Shown piece after piece: positions 18,664-27,082 of a stretch of DNA of 64,000 bases (position 1 is the first letter of the stretch; each line of letters starts with the position of its first letter). The DNA comes from PSRI01 sp041484195 (GTDB taxonomy: Bacteria; Bacteroidota; Bacteroidia; Chitinophagales; Chitinophagaceae), in NCBI GenBank assembly GCA_041484195.1, contig JBGPHC010000008.1:1-64000 (forward strand). Reading direction: 5' to 3'. The notes under the pieces were generated by a model. The model searched no databases and was not told where the DNA came from. It saw only the letters and a program-made list of their open reading frames with translations. A program made the translations under genes and the position numbers.

Positions 18664-18722
18664 TCCGTAAAGTCAGCATTTTGGTTTTGAAATATATTCA
18701 GCCAGGCTCAATTCAAACCTAT

Positions 18723-19037
18723 TTATCGGTATTCTTCCCTGGCCGGCGCAAAAAAATCAATGACCCTGCAATCCGTTATGGCGAGGGCAGAATGTGGCGT
18801 GTTGGGAGGAATCACATGCAAATTGCCGGCGCTGAAATGCATTTTTTCACCACCAATCACCATTTCCAATTCTCCTTCCTGTACATAAGTGAGCTGCTCG
18901 TGAAAATGTTGATGATCTGGCATACTGCTCCCCGCTTTGATATTCCATATTCCCAGTGTGCTTTGAGATCCGTGAAGGAATTTGCCCACAAAGCCCGGGA
19001 TTATTTCCTTTGCCGGAATTTCGTCAATCTGAATCAT
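18723..19037 (-). CDS. cupin-domain protein
   Basis: A 104-residue single-domain cupin. The metal-binding motif is visible as DHQHFHEQ (His42, His44, His46) with the later His82 in PPNTPHSA. Small cupins of this kind bind metals and act as isomerases, dioxygenases or sensors of small molecules; the sequence does not say which. It is full length and probably transcribed alone or with the barrel gene downstream. Confidence 0.8.
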   Translation of the reverse strand: MIQIDEIPAKEIIPGFVGKFLHGSQSTLGIWNIKAGSSMPDHQHFHEQLTYVQEGELEMVIGGEKMHFSAGNLHVIPPNTPHSALAITDCRVIDFFAPAREEYR

Positions 19038-19524
19038 GGCTGATTTATTTCAATAAAATTAGCCAATTGGTACATTTTAGCGCAGGATTCATTTATTTTA
19101 TCCGCAAGCCAAAACCTCAATAGCAATGAATCTCAGGCAAGACCAATCGAATATGATTATAATTCCACAACCTGTATCTATTACCATTTCATGAGTCTGC
19201 GAACATGATCTGTCAATTCGGATGCTATTTGACGGTGATCTTCGAGACCTGGATGTCCGCCACAACCGGAATGAAACTGTTTAGAAAAAAAAATAATGAG
19301 AGATTCTTTTGTCACCAAACATGCATGTTTTGGAATATTTAATGGATAAATTTAGTGCTAATACAATTATCTCCCCGATTAAAAAGCCTGCTGGCTTCAG
19401 GATCATGAGCTTGAACCATTTCAAAAAGCCAATGACTGTTTCAATTGTTTCTCAAGATTCATACCTTCACACAGGTATCGGTTAGACTTACTCGTTCAGA
19501 TCCTTCCATTTAAAATCTTCAGAA
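19038..19524. other. 487-bp intergenic region
   Basis: AT-rich DNA between the divergent cupin and mannanase genes. It presumably holds both promoters, but no exact TAnnTTTG element was found; TAAATTTA near 19351 is the closest. A 5-bp hairpin (AAGCC/GGCTT) near 19384 is too weak to call. No open frame of note. Confidence 0.4.
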
Positions 19525-20652
19525 ATGCGGAAACTATTGCCTCCGGCCTGTCTCTTAGTCCTGATACTGGTATCCGGCACTTGTCTGCTTAAGGCTCAGG
19601 GTGGGCTGCCTGCTGACAAGAAAGCCACGAAGGAAACCATTCACCTATTCCAGAATCTGCACCAATTGCTGAAAAAAGGGATCATGTTTGGACACCAGGA
19701 TGATCTTGCTTATGGGGTTGGCTGGAAATACGAGGATGGAAGAAGTGATATCAGAGATGTGACCGGTGATTATCCTGCCGTGTACGGTTGGGAGTTAGGT
19801 CATCTTGAATTGGACGGCGCCGTTAATATTGACAGTGTGCCATTCGATAAGATGAGACAGTATATCCGCGAAGGGTATGATCGGGGAGGAGTTATTACAA
19901 TCAGTTGGCATTTACACAATCCCCTGACCGGAAAAACCGCTTGGGATCCGGCTCCTGGTTCTGTAGCTTCGGCATTGCCCGGAGGTTCCAGCCATGATCT
20001 TTATGTGAAATGGCTGGATAAGGTGGCCGATTTCTTTCTCAGCCTGAAAGGGAAAAATGGGGAATACATCCCCGTCATCTTCAGACCATTTCATGAGCTC
20101 AATGGCAGTTGGTTTTGGTGGGGTGGAAAAAACAGCACGCCCACGGAATTGATTCAGTTGTACCGGTTCACAGAATCCTATTTGCGAGACACCAGGAATA
20201 TTCATCATTTATTGTATGCTTACAATACCGACAGATTCCAGACCCGGGTGGAATACCTCGAAAGATACCCGGGGGATGAATGGGTTGACCTGGTTGGATT
20301 CGATATTTACCAAAGAACCTATGAAAATGAAAAATTCATTGCGGAATTGGACAAGACTCTGACGACACTGGAGACGATTGCAAAAGAAAAGGATAAGATA
20401 CCCGCATTGACCGAATTTGGTTATAATGGAATTCCCGATCCTCAATGGTGGACTAATGTACTGTGGAAGAGCATTCAATCCCATCAAATTTCTTATGTGC
20501 TCGGATGGCGCAATGCGGGCTTCAGGAACAAAGGATTTGAATACTATGTGCCTTACAAAGGGCAGGCTTCCGCAGATAACTTCAATCAATTTTACAAGGA
20601 GCCGAGAACACTGTTTCAAAAAGATGTTACCAGGAAAAAATTGTACCAGTGA
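19525..20652 (+). CDS. glycoside hydrolase family 26 beta-mannanase
   Basis: A 375-residue exported enzyme that should cleave beta-1,4-mannan. The signal peptide ends near residue 25. The GH26 clan-A catalytic pair is visible: acid/base Glu191 in RPFHELNGSWFWWG and nucleophile Glu297 in LTEFGYNG. Trp and His residues of the mannose-binding cleft (SWHLHNP) are in place. No SusC/SusD pair or other polysaccharide-utilisation genes are adjacent. Its stop codon abuts the stop of the convergent alkB-like gene with no bases between. Confidence 0.9.
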   Translation: MRKLLPPACLLVLILVSGTCLLKAQGGLPADKKATKETIHLFQNLHQLLKKGIMFGHQDDLAYGVGWKYEDGRSDIRDVTGDYPAVYGWELGHLELDGAVNIDSVPFDKMRQYIREGYDRGGVITISWHLHNPLTGKTAWDPAPGSVASALPGGSSHDLYVKWLDKVADFFLSLKGKNGEYIPVIFRPFHELNGSWFWWGGKNSTPTELIQLYRFTESYLRDTRNIHHLLYAYNTDRFQTRVEYLERYPGDEWVDLVGFDIYQRTYENEKFIAELDKTLTTLETIAKEKDKIPALTEFGYNGIPDPQWWTNVLWKSIQSHQISYVLGWRNAGFRNKGFEYYVPYKGQASADNFNQFYKEPRTLFQKDVTRKKLYQ

Positions 20653-21267
20653 TCAAAGGATTTTTCTGAATGTAATATTAATCCTTGGAGTTATCGCAAT
20701 TTTGGACTTCGGCAGCCGATGTTCCCATTTCTCCTGCGTATCTCCTTTCATAACCAGGAGGCTACCGTGAATGAGCTCAATGGATTTCAATTGATCTTTA
20801 TGCAAATGGGATCTGAATTGAAAAATCCGGGGCACGCCCAGGCTGAGGGAAGCAATCACGGGCCTTGGGCCCAATTCTTTTTCATTGTCCCGATGCCATC
20901 CCATGCTGTCATTTCCATCCCGGTATAAATTCAGGAGAGCGCTGTTGAATGAAGATTGCGCGAAAGACCCGGTATTATGTTTAAGCTCCCCTAGTGCGGT
21001 TGTCCATGACTGTGGAATCATGGTAATGCCGGAATAGCTGTATATTTTCCCGGGATCGCCATACCATGAGGTGAGCCTGGGCTGCATAACTTCCTTTCCG
21101 AAAATCTTTATCGGTTCTTGTCTCCATGTAATCTCATCCAAAAGAATTGCCAAATAATGATCGGCCTTTGATTGTTCAAGAAAGCGGGGATAATACCATG
21201 CCTCTCCATCAAATGGAAGCAGGTTTAGATATTCTTCGCGAAATAGATCCTGATTCATTGACTTCAA
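20653..21267 (-). CDS. alkB: AlkB-like 2-oxoglutarate/Fe(II)-dependent DNA repair dioxygenase
   Basis: A 204-residue enzyme expected to remove methyl groups from 1-methyladenine and 3-methylcytosine oxidatively. The iron ligands His125, Asp127 (WHRDN) and His183, and the 2-oxoglutarate-binding arginines 195 and 201 (PRINITFR) are all present, as is the TSWYGD substrate-loop region. Its ATG overlaps the stop of the Ada-zinc-module gene by four bases (ATGA). It is the last gene of a four-gene alkylation-repair operon, which supports the DNA-repair role. Confidence 0.9.
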   Translation of the reverse strand: MKSMNQDLFREEYLNLLPFDGEAWYYPRFLEQSKADHYLAILLDEITWRQEPIKIFGKEVMQPRLTSWYGDPGKIYSYSGITMIPQSWTTALGELKHNTGSFAQSSFNSALLNLYRDGNDSMGWHRDNEKELGPRPVIASLSLGVPRIFQFRSHLHKDQLKSIELIHGSLLVMKGDTQEKWEHRLPKSKIAITPRINITFRKIL

Positions 21268-21530
21268 CTCTTGTTTTTTTTGCGCCAGTACAGGTAGGCT
21301 TCATGCATGCAGTGTCCGCAGGGCCTGTAACCTTTGGCAATCGCTTCTTCCTCAGACGAAAAAAATACGCGATTCTCCACGAGCATGCGCTTCCCCGTTC
21401 TGCAATGGAGACTTCCATAGATTTTCAATTTCCGGTTTCCGCCAAGGGCAATGGCGCCAATGCCAATCAATTCCTTCAACTTACTTTTTCTTTCAGCCGC
21501 TGTATTTCCCATGGAAGAGTGCAATATCAT
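21264..21530 (-). CDS. stand-alone Ada metal-binding-domain protein
   Basis: An 88-residue protein matching the N-terminal zinc domain of Ada: a core with HCRTGK (Cys43), the FF-S-EEA helix and the RPCGHC end (Cys71, Cys74). In E. coli Ada four cysteines hold zinc, and one of them takes methyl groups from phosphotriesters. Here the Cys42-equivalent is lysine (Lys47), while the methyl-acceptor position is kept, so zinc binding would need another ligand. It sits between the oxygenase and alkB with ATGA overlaps on both sides. An internal ATG at 21512 is a less likely start. Confidence 0.8.
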   Translation of the reverse strand: MILHSSMGNTAAERKSKLKELIGIGAIALGGNRKLKIYGSLHCRTGKRMLVENRVFFSSEEEAIAKGYRPCGHCMHEAYLYWRKKNKS

Positions 21531-22243
21531 AAAGCGTCGTGAAATATGATGCCGAGAGTGTGCCTGTTGCCTGACAAGACCTCGCTCACACCGTGTTTCA
21601 TATTCACGCGGTAATAAGCTTTGGTTCCTTTCACCGGCCTGAACTGCGTGGTAAATATCAGCATATCACCCTTGGCCGGCTGCAATACAATGGCCTTGGA
21701 CTGTGCCCGGGGTCTCTGTTCCAGCATTACAAAGGCTCCGCCTTCATAGTCTATGGATGGTTCGTTCAGGAAGACTACTGCCTGCATCGGGAAAAAAATT
21801 TCGCCGTAGAGGTCCTGGTGCATCGTGTTATGGCCGCCGGTTCCATATTTCAGTATCAATACGGTTGCTTTGGTTTGATGATGTTCCCTGCAAAGTTCAT
21901 GAAGCCTCTCCAGACTGGAAGGGAATTCCCGCTCAAGGCCCAGGGATCGCATCCAGCCGTTAGCTATCGGAGCCAGGAAGGGGTAAAGCGAATTCCTGAG
22001 GGTCTCAATCGCTGACGGTAGGGGATAATCGAAATATTTATATTCTCCCGATCCGAACCTGAATCGCTCCATTCGGATGGTCTTACGGTAAAGAGCCGGA
22101 TTGTCATAGTCCCGGATCATACCGCTGCAATATTCATCCGGAAGTATTTTGGGCAGGAGGGCATAGCCCGTTTGATCCATATCGGCGGAAATACGTGACC
22201 AATCAAGTGATGCCAGCCTTTGTTCCAGATTTTTATCTTTCAT
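21527..22243 (-). CDS. 2OG-Fe(II) oxygenase, DUF2086/Oxygenase-NA-like
   Basis: A 238-residue double-stranded-beta-helix dioxygenase. The iron and cosubstrate residues are visible: His142 and Asp144 (MHQDLYGE), His217 and Arg227 (GNRHTL). It resembles PF09859, a family annotated as acting on damaged DNA and often found with ada and alkB. The reaction itself has not been read from sequence; the context (second gene of the alkylation-repair operon, 10 bases after the AraC-Ogt gene) supports a repair role. Confidence 0.8.
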   Translation of the reverse strand: MKDKNLEQRLASLDWSRISADMDQTGYALLPKILPDEYCSGMIRDYDNPALYRKTIRMERFRFGSGEYKYFDYPLPSAIETLRNSLYPFLAPIANGWMRSLGLEREFPSSLERLHELCREHHQTKATVLILKYGTGGHNTMHQDLYGEIFFPMQAVVFLNEPSIDYEGGAFVMLEQRPRAQSKAIVLQPAKGDMLIFTTQFRPVKGTKAYYRVNMKHGVSEVLSGNRHTLGIIFHDAL

Positions 22244-22253
22244 TCGCCTTACT

Positions 22254-23102
22254 TTATTCTCCTGAAAATGTTTTGGCTGCTTCCCATCCGATCATGGCAG
22301 TTTTCCGGGTACTGCCCCAATGGTATTCTCCAATTGAACCGGATGCCTGAATGACCCGATGACAAGGAATGAGAAAAGCTACCGGGTTATCCCCAATGGC
22401 TGACCCAACAGCCCTGGATGCACCAGGCTGACTGATGCTTTCGGCAATGCCTGAATAGCTTGCCAGACTTCCCATTGGAATTTTGAGCAAGGTCTCCCAT
22501 ACTTTCAACTGAAAACTGGTTCCTTTTAAATGGAGTTTTATCTGCTGAAGATTAGACCAGTCCTGCCTGAAGACATAAAGTGCATTTTGCTGAGCCATGT
22601 CCACTACCTGCCGGTAATTTGCGTTGGGAAAGATATGCTTCAACTCCGCAAAGGATTTCTCTTCTTCGTCGGCAAATGCCATATAGCAAATTCCTTTGGT
22701 TGTGGAAGCCACCAGAATGTTCCCGAAAGGACTTTCCGCAAAACTGTAATTAATAAATAGAGACTCACCACCGTTCCTGTATTCTCCAGGGGTCATTCCC
22801 TCAATGTTAATGAAGAGATCGTGCAGGCGTCCGGTGCCTGAAAAGCCAGTTTCAAATGCCGCTTCCGAAACAGTGGCGGAACCATTTTGGAGCAGGCTCT
22901 TGGCATGTGCCAGGCTGAGGAATTGGACAAATTTCTTGGGGCTGACTCCGGCCCATTCTGTAAAGACTCTTTGAAAATGGAAAGGACTGAGATGCATTTT
23001 TTCAGCCACTTCATTCAAATCAGGCTGTTCCTTAAAATTGGCCCTGATGTACTCGATGGCTTCTGCCACCCGCTGATAATTGATCGTTTCCTGAAGACTC
23101 AT
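22254..23102 (-). CDS. ada: AraC-type regulator fused to methylated-DNA-cysteine methyltransferase (Ada lacking its zinc domain)
   Basis: A 282-residue protein with an AraC helix-turn-helix region (about residues 10-105) and a C-terminal Ogt domain with the methyl-acceptor PCHRVI (Cys247). The Ogt part repairs O6-methylguanine by transferring the methyl group to Cys247. The N-terminal zinc sensor of E. coli Ada is absent, but a separate gene for such a module lies two genes downstream. It is the first gene of the operon and likely its regulator; a promoter and a palindrome lie directly upstream. Confidence 0.92.
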   Translation of the reverse strand: MSLQETINYQRVAEAIEYIRANFKEQPDLNEVAEKMHLSPFHFQRVFTEWAGVSPKKFVQFLSLAHAKSLLQNGSATVSEAAFETGFSGTGRLHDLFINIEGMTPGEYRNGGESLFINYSFAESPFGNILVASTTKGICYMAFADEEEKSFAELKHIFPNANYRQVVDMAQQNALYVFRQDWSNLQQIKLHLKGTSFQLKVWETLLKIPMGSLASYSGIAESISQPGASRAVGSAIGDNPVAFLIPCHRVIQASGSIGEYHWGSTRKTAMIGWEAAKTFSGE

Positions 23103-23121
23103 ATATTTATGTTTTATGACA

Positions 23122-23129
23122 CAAAATTA
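23122..23129 (-). promoter_or_regulatory. TAnnTTTG promoter element for the alkylation-repair operon
   Basis: The minus strand reads TAATTTTG, 20 bases upstream of the ada start codon. Confidence 0.5.
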
Positions 23130-23135
23130 TTTTCT

Positions 23136-23153
23136 GTTTCATAAATGTGAAAC
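23136..23153. promoter_or_regulatory. candidate operator palindrome upstream of ada
   Basis: The inverted repeat GTTTCA-N6-TGAAAC occupies 23136-23153, directly upstream of the promoter element on the minus strand, where an activator would bind. A role as the Ada binding site is inference from position only. Confidence 0.35.
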
Positions 23154-23281
23154 CCGAAACTTGCGGAATTTATATTCGAACCTAAATTCATGGCTGGTTG
23201 AGAAATGCTAACCAATAAACATGCTGGAATTTCGACTTGCTCAATGATGCGGGGGAAGGTATTGCCCTCATTACCATGACT

Positions 23282-23986
23282 CTAAGGGCGGCCCTTAGTG
23301 ATCAGCCGCATTACCTGGTTCCTGTAATTGTTGCCGATAGGGAGGCTTGCCTGTCCAACCTCAATTGTATTGCCAAATATGGTTTTTATGGAAGATAAGG
23401 AAATGATATAGGATTTATGAATTCGCAGAAAATGCTCAGGTGGCAGGGATTTTTCAAGATCGGTCAGGGTTTGGTGGGTCACCAATGTATAGTCGCGCGC
23501 GTGGATTTTCACATAGTCTTTGAGGCTCTGGATATATATTATTTCCGAAAAATCCACCTTAAAGAATTTGCTCCCGGATCTGATGAATAGGTGGTCAATT
23601 GGAGGCTCATTTTCCCTCCCGACCCCCGTAAATAAGCGGCCATTCCTGAGTTTATCAATGGCTCTGGAAAATCTTTCAAATGAAATAGGCTTCAGCAGGT
23701 AGTCTATAACGTTAAACTCATAACTTTCGAGCGCATACTCTGAATAAGCGGTTGTAAGGATCACCAAAGGAGGATCTGGAATGGAACTTAGAAAATGCAG
23801 GCCCGTCATACCTGGCAATTGAATGTCCAGGAATATCAGGTCAATCTCATTATTCTCAAGAACCTTCACTGCCTCACGGGCATTCTGGCACACGCTTACC
23901 AGTTCCAGTTGACTTGTCGCAGACACATGTTTCCGGATCACATCCTGGGCAAGGATTTCATCTTCTACTATCATGCACCTGATCAT
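23282..23986 (-). CDS. LytTR-family response regulator
   Basis: A 234-residue regulator with an N-terminal receiver domain (phosphoacceptor Asp54 in FLDIQLPG, conserved Lys in YLLKPI) and a C-terminal LytTR DNA-binding domain (IIYIQSLKDYVKIH, FLRIHKSYIISL). It should respond to the kinase encoded just upstream, with which it overlaps by four bases (ATGA). The target genes cannot be told. Confidence 0.93.
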   Translation of the reverse strand: MIRCMIVEDEILAQDVIRKHVSATSQLELVSVCQNAREAVKVLENNEIDLIFLDIQLPGMTGLHFLSSIPDPPLVILTTAYSEYALESYEFNVIDYLLKPISFERFSRAIDKLRNGRLFTGVGRENEPPIDHLFIRSGSKFFKVDFSEIIYIQSLKDYVKIHARDYTLVTHQTLTDLEKSLPPEHFLRIHKSYIISLSSIKTIFGNTIEVGQASLPIGNNYRNQVMRLITKGRP

Positions 23987-25131
23987 CGGGCTCCCGGGTT
24001 TAGGATGAGTGATACGGTAAAGGAATTGTGATTCAGGATTACATCCAGGGTATGCGTATCAGGATAAAGCAGTTTCAGGCGTTCCCTTGCATTCTTGAGC
24101 CTTGTAATACTCTTTCTTCTTTCTTTCTTTTCGGTTTGAATAATATCCAGCGCATAAGAACCGGGATAGAGTAGTTCCAAGAGCAATTTACTATTCCTGA
24201 TTCCGGTTCCCTGAACTTTTTTGGCCTGGGTCTCCAGGTCCATATGGGTATTGTTTACAACGGTCAGGGCTACCTGTCCGCCTCCACAGGTAAGCGTAAT
24301 ATAAATGTATGGACGCTCCGATTCACTATGCAGCGCATGCTTGAATCCATTTTCAATAAAAGATATGAATAAGTAAGGTTCTATCATCACGCCCCTGGTT
24401 TCACCTTCCACTTCAAAACGGATGTCGGCCTGGAACCTGATCTTTTCTATTTCAATATAATTCCTGATGAATTCAATTTCCTTGTCCAGCGCTATCCTGG
24501 GCTCATTGCAGTCATCCACCAGGTAGCGCATGATGTCTGCCAGCCTCACCACCACTTCAGGCGTTTTGTCGGATTTCTGCAGGCTTAGTGAATAGATACT
24601 GTTCAGTGTATTGAACAGGAAATGCGGGTTTAGCTGCGACCTCAGGTATTTCAATTTGAAATTGATATTGTCTTTCCAGAGGTCTTCGATCAGGTATTTT
24701 TCATCCAGGGCCTTCCTGATAAATGTGATGGCGATGGCCATACACATATTCAAAATGGTCCATAATGATTCCCGGGCAACGGTTGCAACCGTTGGAGCAA
24801 AATATGCTTTGGCGGCTAAAGGCGATTGAAAATGGAAGAGTTGATACAATCCATATATGATCAACTGGAGCAATATCACAAAATTCACGCTGGAGAAAAT
24901 GAATACCAGGTAATGCCGCGGAAACAGCACCCTGGGTAATATGATCCTCGCATATACTATATAGGCCGGCAGGAGCAGGAGGCTGATCATCAATAATAAT
25001 GGCCAGAACTTCCAGTCATTTGGAAAAAATACAAGGGAATTAAATACAGGACTGAAAACGGCCAAAACCGTCCAGTAGAATATTTCAATTCTATAGGCAG
25101 GCCTGATTATTTTATCGTTGTCGTATTCCAT
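23983..25131 (-). CDS. LytS/YehU-type sensor histidine kinase with duplicated ATP-domain segment
   Basis: A 382-residue kinase with four membrane helices (residues 15-140), a His_kinase domain (His170 in LNPHFLFN) and an ATPase domain (N-box Asn261 in FIENGFKHA). The G2-box region appears twice: GIRN..LELLYP..ALDII at about 310-333 and RLKN..LKLLYP..TLDVI at about 344-366. Related kinases have one copy. The start is set at the ATG at 25131; the frame runs back to 25185. It is transcribed with the LytTR regulator. Confidence 0.9.
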   Translation of the reverse strand: MEYDNDKIIRPAYRIEIFYWTVLAVFSPVFNSLVFFPNDWKFWPLLLMISLLLLPAYIVYARIILPRVLFPRHYLVFIFSSVNFVILLQLIIYGLYQLFHFQSPLAAKAYFAPTVATVARESLWTILNMCMAIAITFIRKALDEKYLIEDLWKDNINFKLKYLRSQLNPHFLFNTLNSIYSLSLQKSDKTPEVVVRLADIMRYLVDDCNEPRIALDKEIEFIRNYIEIEKIRFQADIRFEVEGETRGVMIEPYLFISFIENGFKHALHSESERPYIYITLTCGGGQVALTVVNNTHMDLETQAKKVQGTGIRNSKLLLELLYPGSYALDIIQTEKKERRKSITRLKNARERLKLLYPDTHTLDVILNHNSFTVSLILNPGAR

Positions 25132-25276
25132 CTGACCAGGGATTTGGAATAAATCTATCCTGAATCGGCAGATCTCAAAAAACAATTCGACAAACAGGAG
25201 AGTGCTGTCGATGAAAAGGGAAAATCAGCCTCTCAGTCAGCTCAGGCTCAGTGCTGCGCCGCTAAGAACTGCTGAT

Positions 25277-25930
25277 TCAGCGTTTGAAATATCTTCTGTT
25301 GTGGTCCACCCAATAGGCCAATATGACAAATATCCATTGCAATTGGCCGGTCCAGGCAATGGCTTTTACGCTGGGAGGGACGGGGCCAAAAAGACTGGAA
25401 ACATGTGACAATACCAGCAAGCCTGCCAATAGCCAGAACCCCCATTTGCCGGCCGCATTTTTTGCCCTGGTGCACTGCAGATACCATACCAGGCCCAGGA
25501 TAAAAATGATGCCTTCTACCACTGCGCTGCCGGCAACGGAAACCCAGAGACTGAATCCCAATTTGGGTGAATTGCCGGGATATAAGGGCAGATCAGGGAA
25601 ATGCACGATGAGGTCCAATATCCAGTGACTCAAAACACAGAGACCTAAAATGACGGCAGTTCGGGCATCCTTCCTGATCAACCAGCCCAGGCCGGCAAAC
25701 AGGAAAGACCAAAGCAGCACAACCAGCAGGCTATGCGAAATAGGGTAGTCTGTGAAATTCAGTGGAACCTTCGCATTCGCAGTATTGATCTCCACATGCT
25801 CTACATTCAATAATAGCAGGGTGGGCCAGAGGAGATCCAGGAACTGAGCGGCAATGAAGAGGGTGCCCAATGAGAGTTTAGGTGCATACTTTTTGGCACC
25901 AAAACCAATTCCAAAATGACCGATAAACAT
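25277..25930 (-). CDS. YdjM-like membrane-bound metal-dependent hydrolase
   Basis: A 217-residue protein with about six hydrophobic segments and the histidines of the PF04307 family (GHFGIGF near the start, ISHSLL and LSHWILDLIVHFPD in the middle). The family is annotated as membrane-bound, metal-dependent hydrolases, but substrates are not known. It is upstream of the kinase on the same strand with a 145-base gap. Confidence 0.78.
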   Translation of the reverse strand: MFIGHFGIGFGAKKYAPKLSLGTLFIAAQFLDLLWPTLLLLNVEHVEINTANAKVPLNFTDYPISHSLLVVLLWSFLFAGLGWLIRKDARTAVILGLCVLSHWILDLIVHFPDLPLYPGNSPKLGFSLWVSVAGSAVVEGIIFILGLVWYLQCTRAKNAAGKWGFWLLAGLLVLSHVSSLFGPVPPSVKAIAWTGQLQWIFVILAYWVDHNRRYFKR

Positions 25931-26426
25931 AGTGAAAGATTGATCAGCAAAATAACAATCTTTCGGGTCAAATAGTAGTGATCATTTGATGAATGTCAAA
26001 TCTATCTCCAAAGGATTCCCACTCCTGAACTCGTCCAGAATTCCCACCTGTTATCATGATACTGCATTCTAAGAAGGATAATTGCCACTCATCTTCATTA
26101 CAGGCAGCCGATGCGGTGCTTTAAGTAATTTGCGAGGGAGATTGTAAGACAGCGAATTCCCAAATACATAATTTTCGAAATCAGGAATGGATGAAGGATA
26201 TTCTAAAATCTATGCCGGAATTACATAGTGCCAGCTTCTCCGGCTATTAAAGCTGGTGCATAGAAGTTTTCTCATGTTAAACGCGGGTGGTTTCTACTAC
26301 CCGCTCATTTTTTTGGGGAATAGATTTACCGGGCTCTGACTAGAGGATCGACTGAATTTCTGAATTATTTTGATGGGGATAAGATTGTCACAGCCATCGA
26401 AACCATGACAATCTTAGGAGTGAAAT
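25931..26426. other. 496-bp intergenic region with two strong hairpins
   Basis: No gene was found. Two hairpins occur on the + strand near its end (26228-26259 and 26283-26304), the second followed by a T-run. Upstream of them, no + strand gene exists in this window section that would need the terminator, which suggests a short untranslated transcript. Confidence 0.4.
26228..26314 (+). ncRNA. candidate small RNA 3' end: two hairpins with terminator
   Basis: Hairpin 1 pairs CCAGCTT (26231-26237) with AAGCTGG (26250-26256), extendable by G-U pairs. Hairpin 2 pairs GCGGGTGG (26283-26290) with CTACCCGC (26297-26304), loop six, followed by seven T residues (26308-26314), a good intrinsic terminator. 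There is no coding frame upstream. No promoter was recognised, so the 5' end is unknown. Confidence 0.3.
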
Positions 26427-26789
26427 CTAAAGACCTCCGGTGCCAAATGGAGAGACTGCATTTTTGGAGTAATCTCTATAGAATCCAAAACGACTTGTCT
26501 TACTAAGGAAACTGCGGCCTGCACTGCCATAAAATCCATCCTTACAATCAACGCTGAAATTGATTGCCGTCAATTTGCCACCCTCGTCAAATTCCAATTT
26601 GTTGTATTTGAGATCGATCCCCTTGGCGGCTGTTTCCCGCTGGATCTTTATGAGCGATTGCATGTTGAGGGTACTATTGAAAACAACTTCGATTCTTTCT
26701 TTTCCGGAATTGTTGGAATAAGGTGAATTGAAACTGCTGGAAACAATGGCGATGAGCCCGATCAAAATAGCAAAGCGTAGATGTTTCAT
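26427..26789 (-). CDS. small secreted protein, unknown function
   Basis: A 120-residue exported protein with a signal peptide (MKHLRFAILIGLIAIVSSS). The mature part has a pattern (QRETAAKGIDL-, -INFSVDCKDG-) that I have seen at the C-terminus of Bacteroidota M56/BlaR-type membrane peptidases, but here it stands alone. The function is unknown. A longer frame starts at 26915; the ATG at 26789 is preferred because it directly precedes the signal peptide. Confidence 0.65.
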   Translation of the reverse strand: MKHLRFAILIGLIAIVSSSFNSPYSNNSGKERIEVVFNSTLNMQSLIKIQRETAAKGIDLKYNKLEFDEGGKLTAINFSVDCKDGFYGSAGRSFLSKTSRFGFYRDYSKNAVSPFGTGGL

Positions 26790-26958
26790 ATATATTTGTT
26801 TTGGTGTTTTATCAATGGGCATTTCTGATACTATCTGCAAAGAAAATAAACTAATTACATATTTGCAAGCATGCAAATCAAAAATAGTGGGCACAAGTAG
26901 TCCAGACTGCCACAATTATACTTTTAGTATTTTGAAATTAATCGTCTGGCAAACTTGC

Positions 26959-27071
26959 GGCAGTGCGGAGCACGCCGTGGTTCGAGTCTTCACGAACCAC
27001 ATTAATTCCGTGCGCTGTCTTTGATTGAGATTCTATTTGTGTGACTATTGGTTCGTGGTGACACGAACCAA
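26959..27071. repeat. cluster of three hairpins, two sharing a GGTTCG/CGAACC core
   Basis: Hairpin A: GGC-A-GTGC / GCAC-GCC (26959-26976) with a bulged A. Hairpin B: GTGGTTCGAG / CACGAACCAC (26977-27000), nine of ten pairs. Hairpin C: TTGGTTCGTG / CACGAACCAA (27048-27071), ten perfect pairs and a GTGA loop. B and C are divergent copies of the same palindrome. They may be a REP-like repeat or parts of a structured RNA ended by the terminator at 27083. Confidence 0.5.
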
Positions 27072-27082
27072 GGTGGAAATAA

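Noticed and set aside
26959..27000. tRNA-like stretch with GGTTCGAGTC
   Set aside because: The T-loop-like word is part of a longer palindrome (GTGGTTCG.../...CGAACCAC) and no acceptor, D or anticodon arm can be drawn around it.
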